Assembly (NCBI GenBank): GCA_038114465.1
Contig: JAYNQW010000010.1
Span: 67,520-131,519, forward strand
DNA length: 64,000 nt
Direction: 5' to 3'
Origin: CALINB01 sp938045325
GTDB lineage: Bacteria > Pseudomonadota > Alphaproteobacteria > Rhodospirillales > CALINB01
Below the pieces are notes generated by a model. The model saw nothing but the letters and a program-made list of their open reading frames with translations, had not been told where the DNA came from and did not search any database. Of this stretch, positions 18,171-26,623 are shown piece by piece (the stretch's first letter is position 1; every line of letters begins with the position of its first letter). The position numbers were made by a program, and so were the translations under genes.

Positions 18171-19664
18171 TTAATTCAGATAGCGGTTTTCAAGATGTGC
18201 TTTATACACATTCGCATCAAGGGGCTTGCCTGTTGCTTGTGTCAGTATTTCGTTCGTTGAAAAGAGCGATCCCTTATTATGAATGTTTTGGTGCAGCCAG
18301 CTCATAAGCGGTTTGAAATTACCCTGACGAATACCGGGGATAATATCTACATCCGATTGGGTTGCGGCTTGAAAAATCTGTGCCGCCATCATGGCGCCTA
18401 AAGTATAGGTTGGGAAATATCCCCATGCACCGTCATACCAATGAATGTCCTGCAAACATCCTTCGCGATCGGAGGGGGGTGTTAAACCTAACAAGCTTTT
18501 CATTAGATCGTTCCACGCACCAGGTAAGTCTTCTACGCTGAGATCGCCTTCGATCATGGCTTTCTCTAGACGGTAGCGAACGATTACATGTGCCGGATAC
18601 GTGACCTCGTCTGCATCGACCCGTATGAAATCCGGCGTGACGCGCGTGTATAATTTATAAAGATTATCCACCTCCCAAGCCGGGCCGGCCCCATTAAAGG
18701 CATTAGCAATGATGGGAGATGCATATTCTAAGAACGCTCGAGAGCGGCAAACCTGCATTTCGATCAGCAATGATTGGCTTTCATGCATGCCCATGCCTCT
18801 GGCATCCCCAGCCGGTTGTGAGCGCCAATTTTTCGGTAATCCTTTGTCGTAGAGGGCATGCCCGGTTTCGTGGAGAACGCCCATCAAGCTGGATGTAAAA
18901 TCGCTCTCGTCGTAACGGGTCGTAATGCGTAAATCGTCAGTTGTGCCGCCACTAAACGGATGAAGGCTAACATCGAGACGGCCATAATCGAAATCAAATC
19001 CAAGGGCTTGCATAAATTGCATCCCAAGCGCTTTTTGTTTTTTGACCGGGAAGGGGCCTTGAGGCTGGACCGCCGGGCTCTGGCGCGCTTGATGTTCTAA
19101 AACTCGATTTAAAAATGCCGGTAGGAATGATTCTAATTCAGAAAATTCTTTATCAATTTCGTCGCTTCGCATTCCCGGCTCATATTGATCGAGCAGAGCA
19201 TCATAAAGGCTTAAATTCAATTGATCCGCTTTTGCAGAGGCAACGTCTTTCACAATCGATAAAAGAACTTCAAGCTTTGGCCGGACCAGGGAAAAATCGG
19301 CGTTGGCCCGTGCCGTTCGCCAAATATGCTCGCAAGCCGATTCGGCTTTTGATAACGCGATTACCAAATCTTCGGGCAATGCCGTCGCGTGAACCCAGTT
19401 CCGTTTAATCTCATTGAGGTTTGCCTGTTGTTCGGCATCAAGGTTGGATTGTGATTCGGCTTCGCCGATCAAGTCGGCAACCTCTGCGGCTGTGAGGATG
19501 CCATGTTGAACAGCCTTCAGTTCAGCAAGCTGTTCCGCCCGCCCGGCGGCTCCGCCGTGGGGCATCATGGTGGCTAAGTCCCATTGTAATATTGCTTCAG
19601 CCTCGGACAGCGCCTTCAACCGCCGAAAGCGTCCTTCCAATTTCTGGTAAGCCGATGATTGCAT
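18171..19664 (-). CDS. Carboxypeptidase M32 (Taq metallocarboxypeptidase family)
   Basis: The 497-residue protein has the M32 signature: GVLHETGHALYDKGLP with the HExxH zinc site, GMHESQSLLIEMQ, and the N-terminal MPHGGAAGRAEQLAEL. Length is normal for the family. It removes C-terminal residues from peptides in the cytoplasm and needs a divalent metal. It lies 6 bases downstream of ctaB, so the two are probably co-transcribed, although no functional link is known. Confidence 0.95.
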   Translation of the reverse strand: MQSSAYQKLEGRFRRLKALSEAEAILQWDLATMMPHGGAAGRAEQLAELKAVQHGILTAAEVADLIGEAESQSNLDAEQQANLNEIKRNWVHATALPEDLVIALSKAESACEHIWRTARANADFSLVRPKLEVLLSIVKDVASAKADQLNLSLYDALLDQYEPGMRSDEIDKEFSELESFLPAFLNRVLEHQARQSPAVQPQGPFPVKKQKALGMQFMQALGFDFDYGRLDVSLHPFSGGTTDDLRITTRYDESDFTSSLMGVLHETGHALYDKGLPKNWRSQPAGDARGMGMHESQSLLIEMQVCRSRAFLEYASPIIANAFNGAGPAWEVDNLYKLYTRVTPDFIRVDADEVTYPAHVIVRYRLEKAMIEGDLSVEDLPGAWNDLMKSLLGLTPPSDREGCLQDIHWYDGAWGYFPTYTLGAMMAAQIFQAATQSDVDIIPGIRQGNFKPLMSWLHQNIHNKGSLFSTNEILTQATGKPLDANVYKAHLENRYLN

Positions 19665-19670
19665 GAATAT

Positions 19671-20648
19671 TTAGATGGGGAAGAACAGCACGTTGTCTAC
19701 CAACAAAGAGACGAAAACGAGAAATAAATAAAATATGCTGAAAAAGAACATTGGTCGGGCCGTCGAGCCTGGATTCGTAATTGGGTCTGATGGATCCCGC
19801 CAAACCCGCCAGGCGTGATACAACAATGCGATGTTTAAAAGTACGGCCGTCGAGAAGTATATCCACCCCGACATGCCAACCATCACGGGAAGTAATGTTG
19901 TTGGCGCCAAGAGGACACTATAGACCAATATTTGAATTTTCGTTGCGCGTATGCCGGCCACAACAGGCATCATAGGAATACCAGCCTTCTCATAATCGCC
20001 GCAGCGATAAAGCGCCAACGCCCAAAAATGGGGCGGGGTCCACATAAAAATGATGAGAAATAATATCAATGATTCAATTGTAACTGAACCACTGACGACG
20101 GCCCATCCGATCATTGGCGGAAAAGCGCCAGCCGCACCACCGATCACAATATTCTGTGGTGTGCGGCGCTTCAGCCAAATGGTGTAGATGAACACGTAAA
20201 ACGCGATTGTGATGGCTAAAAGGACGCTCGCAACTGGATTTATTGCGAGTGTCATAACAACGACCGAGACAATTGATAATGCGATGCCTAACCAAAGCGC
20301 ATGGGCTGGTTTAAGCCGGCCGGCAGGGATCGGGCGGTTCTGCGTGCGGGCCATTTGGCTGTCGATATCTCTGTCGTACCACATGTTTATCGAGCCTGAT
20401 GCACCGGCGCCGAGTGCTACGCAGAAAATAGCCAATAAAGCGTCAGCAACGGAAACAGAGCCTGGTGCTAACAACAGTCCGACGATCGCCGTGAAAACGA
20501 CCAAAGACATAACCCTAGGCTTTAATAATATCGCGTAGTCTTTTGCGCGAACGCTACCGGCCGCAGCGACGGCTTCAACCGGGGTCGCGGGTTCCGAAGA
20601 TTTGGCTGTGTCTTGGCCTGTATGCTCGGCTGCGATGCCTTGTTGCAC
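19671..20648 (-). CDS. ctaB: Protoheme IX farnesyltransferase (heme O synthase)
   Basis: The 325-residue membrane protein attaches farnesyl to heme b to make heme O, the precursor of heme A for aa3 oxidase. About nine membrane helices are visible. The prenyl-diphosphate site NMWYDRDIDSQM lies around residue 95, and a second Asp-rich loop follows later. In related bacteria ctaB lies within the coxB-coxA-ctaG-coxC operon; here it is about 3 kb away on the opposite strand, so the locus has been rearranged. The first 30 residues are variable, and a later start is possible. Confidence 0.93.
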   Translation of the reverse strand: MQQGIAAEHTGQDTAKSSEPATPVEAVAAAGSVRAKDYAILLKPRVMSLVVFTAIVGLLLAPGSVSVADALLAIFCVALGAGASGSINMWYDRDIDSQMARTQNRPIPAGRLKPAHALWLGIALSIVSVVVMTLAINPVASVLLAITIAFYVFIYTIWLKRRTPQNIVIGGAAGAFPPMIGWAVVSGSVTIESLILFLIIFMWTPPHFWALALYRCGDYEKAGIPMMPVVAGIRATKIQILVYSVLLAPTTLLPVMVGMSGWIYFSTAVLLNIALLYHAWRVWRDPSDPITNPGSTARPMFFFSIFYLFLVFVSLLVDNVLFFPI

Positions 20649-20762
20649 TGGAACGAAGCTCCTTATGAGTATTGGCCTCTATATACACGGTAAGAGAATG
20701 TAATTCAGGCGTTTTCTTAAGGTAATTTTTGGCGAAATTCTGTCACTTTTGTTGCTATGGTT

Positions 20763-21137
20763 TTATGAGTCCGCGGTTTGGCTGACCAGTGGCCTGTCAT
20801 ATTCATCAAAATGAACGGCAAACCATCTATGGCACAACTGGGATAATATTTGGCCTAAATTGCCGTTATCAGGCTTTGTTGCCATGTCCATATGTTTTTT
20901 AATTTCTGCCAGCAACCCATCATGATCGATTTTATGACTGGTAAAATTTGAATCATGATGTTGTTTCATAAACGACTCTTCTTTTTTGAAGTGGGCGGCG
21001 GCCACCGCATGAATTTCACTAATTAAAAAAATTTTTTCGTGTTCTAGGCTGGTGATTTTTAATCTTTCACACAATAGATCTATTTGGTTCAGAAGCTGAC
21101 GGTGTTGATGGTCAAATTCATCAAAATTTTCTGACAT
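20763..21137 (-). CDS. Bacteriohemerythrin
   Basis: The 124-residue protein has the di-iron ligand pattern of hemerythrin: FDHQHRQLL, then AAAHFKKEESFMKQHHD, SHKIDHDGLL and a final WFAVHFDEYDRPL. Such proteins bind oxygen reversibly, and some act in oxygen or nitric-oxide sensing or delivery. It lies 15 bases from the heme-copper-oxidase-like gene on the same strand, so it is probably the last gene of that operon. That context suggests supply or detection of O2 or NO at the membrane. Confidence 0.88.
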   Translation of the reverse strand: MSENFDEFDHQHRQLLNQIDLLCERLKITSLEHEKIFLISEIHAVAAAHFKKEESFMKQHHDSNFTSHKIDHDGLLAEIKKHMDMATKPDNGNLGQILSQLCHRWFAVHFDEYDRPLVSQTADS

Positions 21138-21151
21138 CAGGTTTTATCTCT

Positions 21152-22561
21152 TTAATTTTGACTCATCGCAGGCTTTTGAAATAGCGCTATTGCCATGGAC
21201 CAAATAAATAAAACACCGCCAATTATGGCTATCAATGCACCGATGCCATTCATAAACATGCCAGCATAAGCACCGATTGCATCAAGACCTTGATCGGCAC
21301 CGGCGACTTTCCGCGGTACGCCGTAACCGCCAGCCATGAATAACCCTATCGAGGCTAATGTTTGGCCGCCGGCAAACATGCCGATCTGTATGTATATGAT
21401 TTTGGTTATTTTAATGGCGCGGCCAAGCAGTGGCAGAAATAATGTGTAGTAAAGCCCCATGATGGCGAGGTTAATGCCGGCAATGACACCATGGTAATGC
21501 GCCGGTGTTCTGGTATCGGCACCATCGACAAATAAACCAAGGATGCCGCCGACACAAAAAACAAATATAGAAAGAACTAACGTCAGAAATGCGGGATTAC
21601 GCCAGGGATATGGCCTGCCCAAATGACTGAATGAAACAGCTAATGAAAGCAAAACCACACTCATAACAAGTGCAAAAGCATATTGTAGATTTGTGTATGC
21701 TAACTGTTGTGTTGCTGAAAATGCTTCAGTAAATCCATAAATCAACGGTCCGGCAAATGACGCTAACAATAATATTGCGCCTGCCCATTTGAATGGTCCC
21801 GGCGTGATGATAAGCCCGCTCACATTGGCTAGATAAACCCACGCACCGATCAACATAGCGACATTTGTAAATTGCAAAATGTGGCCAAAGCCCCAAAACA
21901 GATTTTCGTTGTATTCTTCGCTTGGGCTGTCGCCCCAAAGAAAGGTACCGGCGATAACAAGGCAAATGAGTGCGACGGTAAAAAGTAAGGCCGCTATCGT
22001 GATGATACTTTTGCACGTACTTAAGGTACGGCTAAATAGACTACTTTGACTTAGAAAACGAAATGTTTGAGATAAGAGCGCTGCTCCTAGTAAACCAAGG
22101 CCGAGATAAAATACGGGGTCAATGATTATGGGCACGTAGTTGTTAAGTGAAGCAATGCTATCGCTCATGAACGCCGGCATGGCAAGCAAGATGCTGGCGG
22201 CAAAAACCATCCCGACAATAAAGCGTCCGAATTTTTCACCTGATCGATGGTCAGAAAAAAGACAAAGCAAAGCGCCGTAAATGGCAAGAAACCATAAAAT
22301 AAAGGAAAAGATGACATGAACGACGAGCCCTTTTTGAAAGAACCCGAGCGGCCAGAATGAAAATTTTTCAATACCGGGAATTCTGGAAGCAGCGACGAGC
22401 AAGGCCATAATGCCGGCAATAGCCAGGACCAAAATACCAAGCCGTGACCATCCTAATAATTCTTTGGCAGCGGAACTTTCCGGAGAACTGAACCTTCCGG
22501 AAATTTCTTGAATCACCTCGGATGATGCCGGCGGTTGATATGGGGAAATATTATGATCCAT
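21152..22561 (-). CDS. Heme-copper-oxidase-like subunit I without a visible CuB His pair
   Basis: The protein of about 469 residues has some twelve membrane helices. Three histidine sites fit heme-copper oxidases: VVHVIFSF (helix II heme ligand), FWGFGHILQF (first CuB-type His) and AHYHGVIAGIN (two heme ligands). GYGVPRKV near the end recalls the GMPRR loop of subunit I. Where the CuB His-His pair should stand I read FAGPLIYGF, with no histidine. The longest frame starts at 22648, but ATG 22561 overlaps the DUF420 stop by only 11 bases and is preferred. It may be a divergent NO- or O2-reactive heme protein. Confidence 0.7.
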   Translation of the reverse strand: MDHNISPYQPPASSEVIQEISGRFSSPESSAAKELLGWSRLGILVLAIAGIMALLVAASRIPGIEKFSFWPLGFFQKGLVVHVIFSFILWFLAIYGALLCLFSDHRSGEKFGRFIVGMVFAASILLAMPAFMSDSIASLNNYVPIIIDPVFYLGLGLLGAALLSQTFRFLSQSSLFSRTLSTCKSIITIAALLFTVALICLVIAGTFLWGDSPSEEYNENLFWGFGHILQFTNVAMLIGAWVYLANVSGLIITPGPFKWAGAILLLASFAGPLIYGFTEAFSATQQLAYTNLQYAFALVMSVVLLSLAVSFSHLGRPYPWRNPAFLTLVLSIFVFCVGGILGLFVDGADTRTPAHYHGVIAGINLAIMGLYYTLFLPLLGRAIKITKIIYIQIGMFAGGQTLASIGLFMAGGYGVPRKVAGADQGLDAIGAYAGMFMNGIGALIAIIGGVLFIWSMAIALFQKPAMSQN

Positions 22562-22988
22562 GGTGGGGATAAAGGTGAATAGCCATGATGTAAACGACCA
22601 CGCCGGAGACTCCAACATAAATCCAAATCGGCCATGTCCATCGTGCAATTTTTCGATGTTTATCGAATTGTTGTCTTAATGCCCGACACACCGTGAGGGG
22701 AACGAGAGGCACGATAGCAATGGCACCGATAATGTGAGCAATAAGAATCGAAAAATACAACGGGCGAATCCATCCGGTACCGCCAAATTTAGCAAACCCC
22801 GAATTGGCTTTGTAATATAAATAAACAACGAGAAAAGCGCCGGAAACGCAAAGCGCGCTGACCATGCAGGCCCGGTGACGTTGCCAATGGCCTTGACGGA
22901 TAAAAATATAACCCAGGGATAACAAGACAACGGACAAGCCGTTTAGCGAGGCCATAACATGCGGTAAATCGCTGACTGCTATTTTCAT
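22551..22988 (-). CDS. DUF420 family membrane protein
   Basis: The 145-residue protein has four membrane helices with histidines at their ends (HVMASLNGLSVVLLSLGYIFI, GHWQRHRACM, ILIAHIIGAIAIVPL, HRKIARWTWPIWIYVGVSGV). This is the DUF420/YozB (CtaM) pattern; Gram-positive relatives are needed for aa3 oxidase function. Its stop overlaps the start of the oxidase-like gene by 11 bases, indicating a translationally coupled pair. Twin palindromes 34-76 bases upstream of the ATG probably regulate it. Confidence 0.85.
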   Translation of the reverse strand: MKIAVSDLPHVMASLNGLSVVLLSLGYIFIRQGHWQRHRACMVSALCVSGAFLVVYLYYKANSGFAKFGGTGWIRPLYFSILIAHIIGAIAIVPLVPLTVCRALRQQFDKHRKIARWTWPIWIYVGVSGVVVYIMAIHLYPHHGS

Positions 22989-23021
22989 ATCGATTTTTCA
23001 GGTTTGTTGTGGCGTTTGGAT

Positions 23022-23064
23022 AAAATGTCCTAAGACATTTTTATAAAATGTCCTAAGACATTTT
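23022..23064. promoter_or_regulatory. Twin palindromic operator in front of the DUF420/oxidase-like operon
   Basis: The 20-base motif AAAATGTCCTAAGACATTTT occurs twice, at 23022-23041 and 23045-23064. Each copy has arms AAAATGTC and GACATTTT around a 4-base centre. The centres are 23 bases apart, about two helical turns, so two repressor dimers could bind the same face. They lie 34-76 bases upstream of DUF420. The binding protein is unknown; a redox, NO or iron regulator is only a guess from context. Confidence 0.7.
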
Positions 23065-23136
23065 ATAGATAAAGCTGAGATAGATAATGAGCGATATCGA
23101 CAGTAAAATAGCAAAGAATATCCATTTATTGGTCAT
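23053..23136 (-). CDS. Possible 27-residue single-helix membrane protein
   Basis: ATG at 23136 opens a 27-codon frame ending in TAG inside the second palindrome. The product begins MTNKWIFFAILLSISLI and ends YKMS: a charged start, about 18 hydrophobic residues, then a Lys. This looks like the tiny one-helix subunits (CcoQ/CcoS-like) that accompany oxidases. The ribosome site is weak. It would be the first gene of the DUF420 operon. With no homology check possible, it remains a candidate. Confidence 0.35.
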   Translation of the reverse strand: MTNKWIFFAILLSISLIIYLSFIYKMS

Positions 23137-23491
23137 GGCTAGCTCTTGAGTTTGTGGTGTCCGAGGTTCTGTATTGATGCCGGGAATCGATAAATTTCGT
23201 TATTAAATCGTCTAAATTTCCGCTGAGATCATTGCTGGGCAAGGGAGAAAACGCAAGGTTCCTACTTGAGAAAGATTCTCAGAAGTGAACAGAGGGTCGG
23301 CTCAAAAGGCCTATTCCAGAGTAGAGTGCCTTGAACCTCACGTTTAGGGGCCAAAATACGCCACAAAAGGCTTCCAAATGGGCGTCTAGCATGGTAGCTA
23401 CACCACCGAATCAATCGCCAAATGCGGGGTTCCCCGCCCTTTAGGCAAAGCCGGGCAATCCGCCCGCAAAGACTGGATTAGGTTCTAAGGT
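23137..23491. other. 355-base intergenic region, leader of coxB
   Basis: No convincing gene is seen. The region must hold the cox promoter and perhaps the promoter of the divergent DUF420 unit. Just before coxB are two compact inverted repeats, GCGGGG-TT-CCCCGC at 23424-23437 and CGGGC...GCCCG at 23452-23466. Neither is followed by a T run. They could structure the mRNA leader. I do not recognise a known riboswitch here. Confidence 0.4.
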
Positions 23492-24328
23492 ATGGTCAAA
23501 AAATTCCTACAAATTCTCTCGTTTGCTCCCATTGCCATGATGGCATGGATGAGTGGTGCTCATGCAGATATAGCGCGTCCTTGGCAGCTCGGATTTCAGG
23601 AGCCTCAGTCTCCCGTGATGAAGGATGTCGTTTGGTTTCATGATGTCCTCTTGGTGATCATCACGCTGATTACGCTATTTGTTTTGGGGCTGCTTCTTTA
23701 TATCGCTGTTAAATTTAATGAAAAGAGCAATCCAGTTCCGTCAAAAACCACGCATAACTCGACACTCGAAGTTCTTTGGACGGCGATACCTATTTTGATC
23801 CTCGTCGGAATTGCAGTGCCTTCGTTTAAACTGCTTTATTTTCAGGATCGCACGACAAAATATGAAATGACTTTGAAGGTTACGGGGCACCAATGGTACT
23901 GGTCATATGAGTACCCGGATCACGGCAATATCAAATTCAATAGTAATATGGTGCAAACGGCAGACTTAAAAAAAGGCCAGCCGCGATTGCTGACTGTCGA
24001 TAACCCAGTCTACTTGCCGATTAACACAAATATCCGTCTGTTGTTGGCGGCATCCGATGTCATTCACTCCTGGGCCTTACCGGCTTTGATCCAAAAAACG
24101 GACAATGTGCCGGGACGTATCAATGAATCGTGGGTGCATATCAATAAGCCCGGTACGTATTACGGTCAGTGCTCCGAACTTTGTGGTGTTAACCACGGCT
24201 TTATGCCTGTCATGGTTAAGGCCGTGACAAAAGAAGAATTTGCGGCTTGGGTAGCAAAGGCCAAGAAAAAATTTGCGAGCGATGACGATCAAACAACTCA
24301 AAAATTAGCGCAGACCAGCGCTCGATAA
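23492..24328 (+). CDS. coxB: Cytochrome c oxidase subunit II
   Basis: The 278-residue subunit takes electrons from cytochrome c through CuA. It has a signal sequence ending near SGAHA, two membrane helices (FHDVLLVIITLITLFVLG and LEVLWTAIPILILVGIAVP), the aromatic GHQWYWSYEYPDH stretch, and the CuA ligands in HSWALPAL and YGQCSELCGVNHGFMPVMV. It is the first gene of the aa3 operon, 38 bases from coxA. The start ATG gives a normal signal peptide. Confidence 0.96.
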   Translation: MVKKFLQILSFAPIAMMAWMSGAHADIARPWQLGFQEPQSPVMKDVVWFHDVLLVIITLITLFVLGLLLYIAVKFNEKSNPVPSKTTHNSTLEVLWTAIPILILVGIAVPSFKLLYFQDRTTKYEMTLKVTGHQWYWSYEYPDHGNIKFNSNMVQTADLKKGQPRLLTVDNPVYLPINTNIRLLLAASDVIHSWALPALIQKTDNVPGRINESWVHINKPGTYYGQCSELCGVNHGFMPVMVKAVTKEEFAAWVAKAKKKFASDDDQTTQKLAQTSAR

Positions 24329-24366
24329 AGAATGAGTTCCGAGAGGGATTATTAGAGGGATAAACC

Positions 24367-25977
24367 ATGGCACACGAAGCGACGGCAACAGCACACGACG
24401 ATCATGAACATCACCCGACTGGGTGGCGGCGTTGGGTGTATTCAACGAATCATAAAGACATTGGCACAATGTATATGATTCTGGCTGCGGTGGCGGCCAT
24501 CGTTGGTGGGTTGATGTCATGGTACATTCGCCTGGAGCTGTCCGAGCCCGGAATTCAGTATATTACTGATAATCAGTTTTATAACGTTCTCGTAACTGGC
24601 CATGGCCTTATCATGGTCTTTTTTGTGGTGATGCCGGCCTTGATTGGTGGATTCGGCAACTGGTTTGTGCCACTCATGATCGGTGCGCCGGATATGGCGT
24701 TCCCCCGCATGAACAACATCAGTTTTTGGCTGCTGTTTGCCGCTCTGATTTTGGTGTGCTTGGCGGCCTTTACGGGTGGCGGCGCCGGAACGGGCTGGAC
24801 GGTCTACCCCCCATTGTCGGGCAGCGATTACCATCCTTCCGCGGCCGTTGATTACGGTATTCTGAGCCTCCATGTGGCCGGTGCTTCATCGATCCTTGGC
24901 GCGATTAACCTTATCACGACGATTGTTAATATGCGTGCGCCCGGTATGACCGTGCATCGTATGCCGCTATTCGTGTGGGCGATGCTGATTACGGCCGTTC
25001 TGTTGGTGTTGGCGCTGCCTGTATTGGCCGGCGGCCTGACGATGCTTCTGACAGACCGGAATTTCGGCACGTCATTCTTCGTGCCCGCCGGTGGCGGTGA
25101 TCCGATTTTGTGGCAGCACCTTTTCTGGTTCTTTGGTCACCCGGAAGTGTACATCATGATTTTGCCGGCATTCGGCATTATCAGTCATGTTGTCTCGACA
25201 TTTTCCAAGAAGCCGATTTTCGGTTATTTGGGCATGGCCTACGCTATGGCATCGATCGGTTTTGTTGGTTTCATCGTATGGGCACACCACATGTTTACGG
25301 TGGGTCTCGATGTCGATACCCGGGCGTACTTTATTGCTGCGACAATGGTCATTGCCGTGCCGACCGGCATTAAAATTTTCAGTTGGATTGCAACCATGTG
25401 GGGCGGTTCCATCAAATTCGACACGCCGATGCTCTGGGCTGTCGGATTTATTTTCCTCTTTACTCTTGGTGGCGTTACCGGTGTGGTGCTTGCAAATGCC
25501 GGTGTTACCACGGCCATGCACGATACGTACTATGTGGTTGCTCACTTCCACTACGTGCTTTCACTGGGTGCGGTCTTTGCCATCTTCTGTGGTTTCTATT
25601 ACTGGATCGGCAAAATGTGCGGCCGGCAATACAATGAAACGCTCGGGAAGCTGCATTTCTGGCTGTCGTTCATCGGTGTGAACCTGTTGTTCTTCCCGCA
25701 GCACTTTCTCGGTCTTGCCGGTATGCCGCGGCGGATTCCGGATTATCCCGATGTCTATGCCGGCTGGAATATGGTCAGCAGTATCGGCGCGTTAATCACA
25801 GCTATCGGAACGGTATTGTTCTTCTATATTGCGATTAAGACGCTGACGTCTGGCAAGAAATGCGAGGACAATCCGTGGGGTGAGGGCGCAACGACGCTTG
25901 AGTGGTCCGTGCCGTCACCCGCGCCGTTCCATACCCATGAGGACATTCCTGACATGAATAAACAGCCTGCTGAATAA
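24367..25977 (+). CDS. coxA: Cytochrome c oxidase subunit I (aa3 type)
   Basis: The 536-residue catalytic subunit holds heme a, heme a3 and CuB. Clear motifs are HKDIGTMYMIL, the helix II ligand GHGLIMVFF, WFFGHPEVYIMILPAFGII (CuB His and cross-linked Tyr), WAHHMFTVG (CuB His pair), HFHYVLSLGAVFAI (heme ligands) and GMPRRIPDYPD. It reduces oxygen to water while pumping protons. An ATG follows a GAGAGGGAT-type ribosome site. The His pair present here is the feature missing from the divergent relative at 21152-22561. Confidence 0.97.
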   Translation: MAHEATATAHDDHEHHPTGWRRWVYSTNHKDIGTMYMILAAVAAIVGGLMSWYIRLELSEPGIQYITDNQFYNVLVTGHGLIMVFFVVMPALIGGFGNWFVPLMIGAPDMAFPRMNNISFWLLFAALILVCLAAFTGGGAGTGWTVYPPLSGSDYHPSAAVDYGILSLHVAGASSILGAINLITTIVNMRAPGMTVHRMPLFVWAMLITAVLLVLALPVLAGGLTMLLTDRNFGTSFFVPAGGGDPILWQHLFWFFGHPEVYIMILPAFGIISHVVSTFSKKPIFGYLGMAYAMASIGFVGFIVWAHHMFTVGLDVDTRAYFIAATMVIAVPTGIKIFSWIATMWGGSIKFDTPMLWAVGFIFLFTLGGVTGVVLANAGVTTAMHDTYYVVAHFHYVLSLGAVFAIFCGFYYWIGKMCGRQYNETLGKLHFWLSFIGVNLLFFPQHFLGLAGMPRRIPDYPDVYAGWNMVSSIGALITAIGTVLFFYIAIKTLTSGKKCEDNPWGEGATTLEWSVPSPAPFHTHEDIPDMNKQPAE

Positions 25978-25990
25978 CGAAGGCGCCCTC

Positions 25991-26590
25991 ATGGCTTACT
26001 CGACGCAACATAAAAACAAAAAGACAGCCGTAACGGTTGTGGCGGTGGTGGCCGGCATGATCGGGTTGTCTTATGCCTCAGTCCCCTTATACCAGTTGTT
26101 TTGCCAAGTTACCGGTTACGCCGGTACGACTCAGGTTGCCAAGACGGCGCCTGATCAGCCTGTGCTTGACCGGTATGTGACGGTGACGTTCGACTCGAAT
26201 GTAGCATCGGGATTGAGTTGGTCGTTCAAGCCGGTACAGAACAAAATGCGGGTCCGTGTCGGCAAGGAAGTGTTGGCATTCTATGAAGCTAAAAATACTT
26301 CGGATGAGACGGTTACCGGAACGGCGACATTTAATGTGACACCGTTTAAGACGGGTCAGTATTTCGCGAAAGTCGATTGTTTCTGTTTTAAGGAGCAAAC
26401 GTTAAAGCCCGGGCAAGTCGTGAGTATGCCGGTCTCGTTCTATATCGATCCGAAGATTGTCGAGGATAAACACACCCGCGATGTCGAGGATATCGCGTTA
26501 TCCTATACGTTCTTTCGAGCCGACGTTCAGAAGCCTGAACAAAAGATCTCGAGTATTGAAGTTCGGTCAAAACGTTCTTTGACTTTTTGA
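25991..26590 (+). CDS. ctaG: Cytochrome c oxidase assembly protein CtaG (Cox11)
   Basis: The 199-residue protein has one N-terminal membrane helix (VTVVAVVAGMIGLSYASVPLYQLFCQ) and a periplasmic Ig-like domain with the copper motif DCFCFKEQTL. It delivers copper to CuB of subunit I. It lies 13 bases after coxA, as expected for the operon. Confidence 0.95.
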   Translation: MAYSTQHKNKKTAVTVVAVVAGMIGLSYASVPLYQLFCQVTGYAGTTQVAKTAPDQPVLDRYVTVTFDSNVASGLSWSFKPVQNKMRVRVGKEVLAFYEAKNTSDETVTGTATFNVTPFKTGQYFAKVDCFCFKEQTLKPGQVVSMPVSFYIDPKIVEDKHTRDVEDIALSYTFFRADVQKPEQKISSIEVRSKRSLTF

Positions 26591-26623
26591 TCATTCGTAA
26601 TTTTGTGAAGCGGAGAAAAGAAT

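Noticed and set aside
23424..23466. Possible riboswitch (c-di-GMP-like GGGCAA...GCAAAG words) before coxB
   Set aside because: Only short words match; the conserved stems of that riboswitch cannot be drawn.
25072..25551. A 159-codon minus-strand frame inside coxA
   Set aside because: It is a shadow of the strongly conserved coxA coding sequence, His-rich because of antisense codons.
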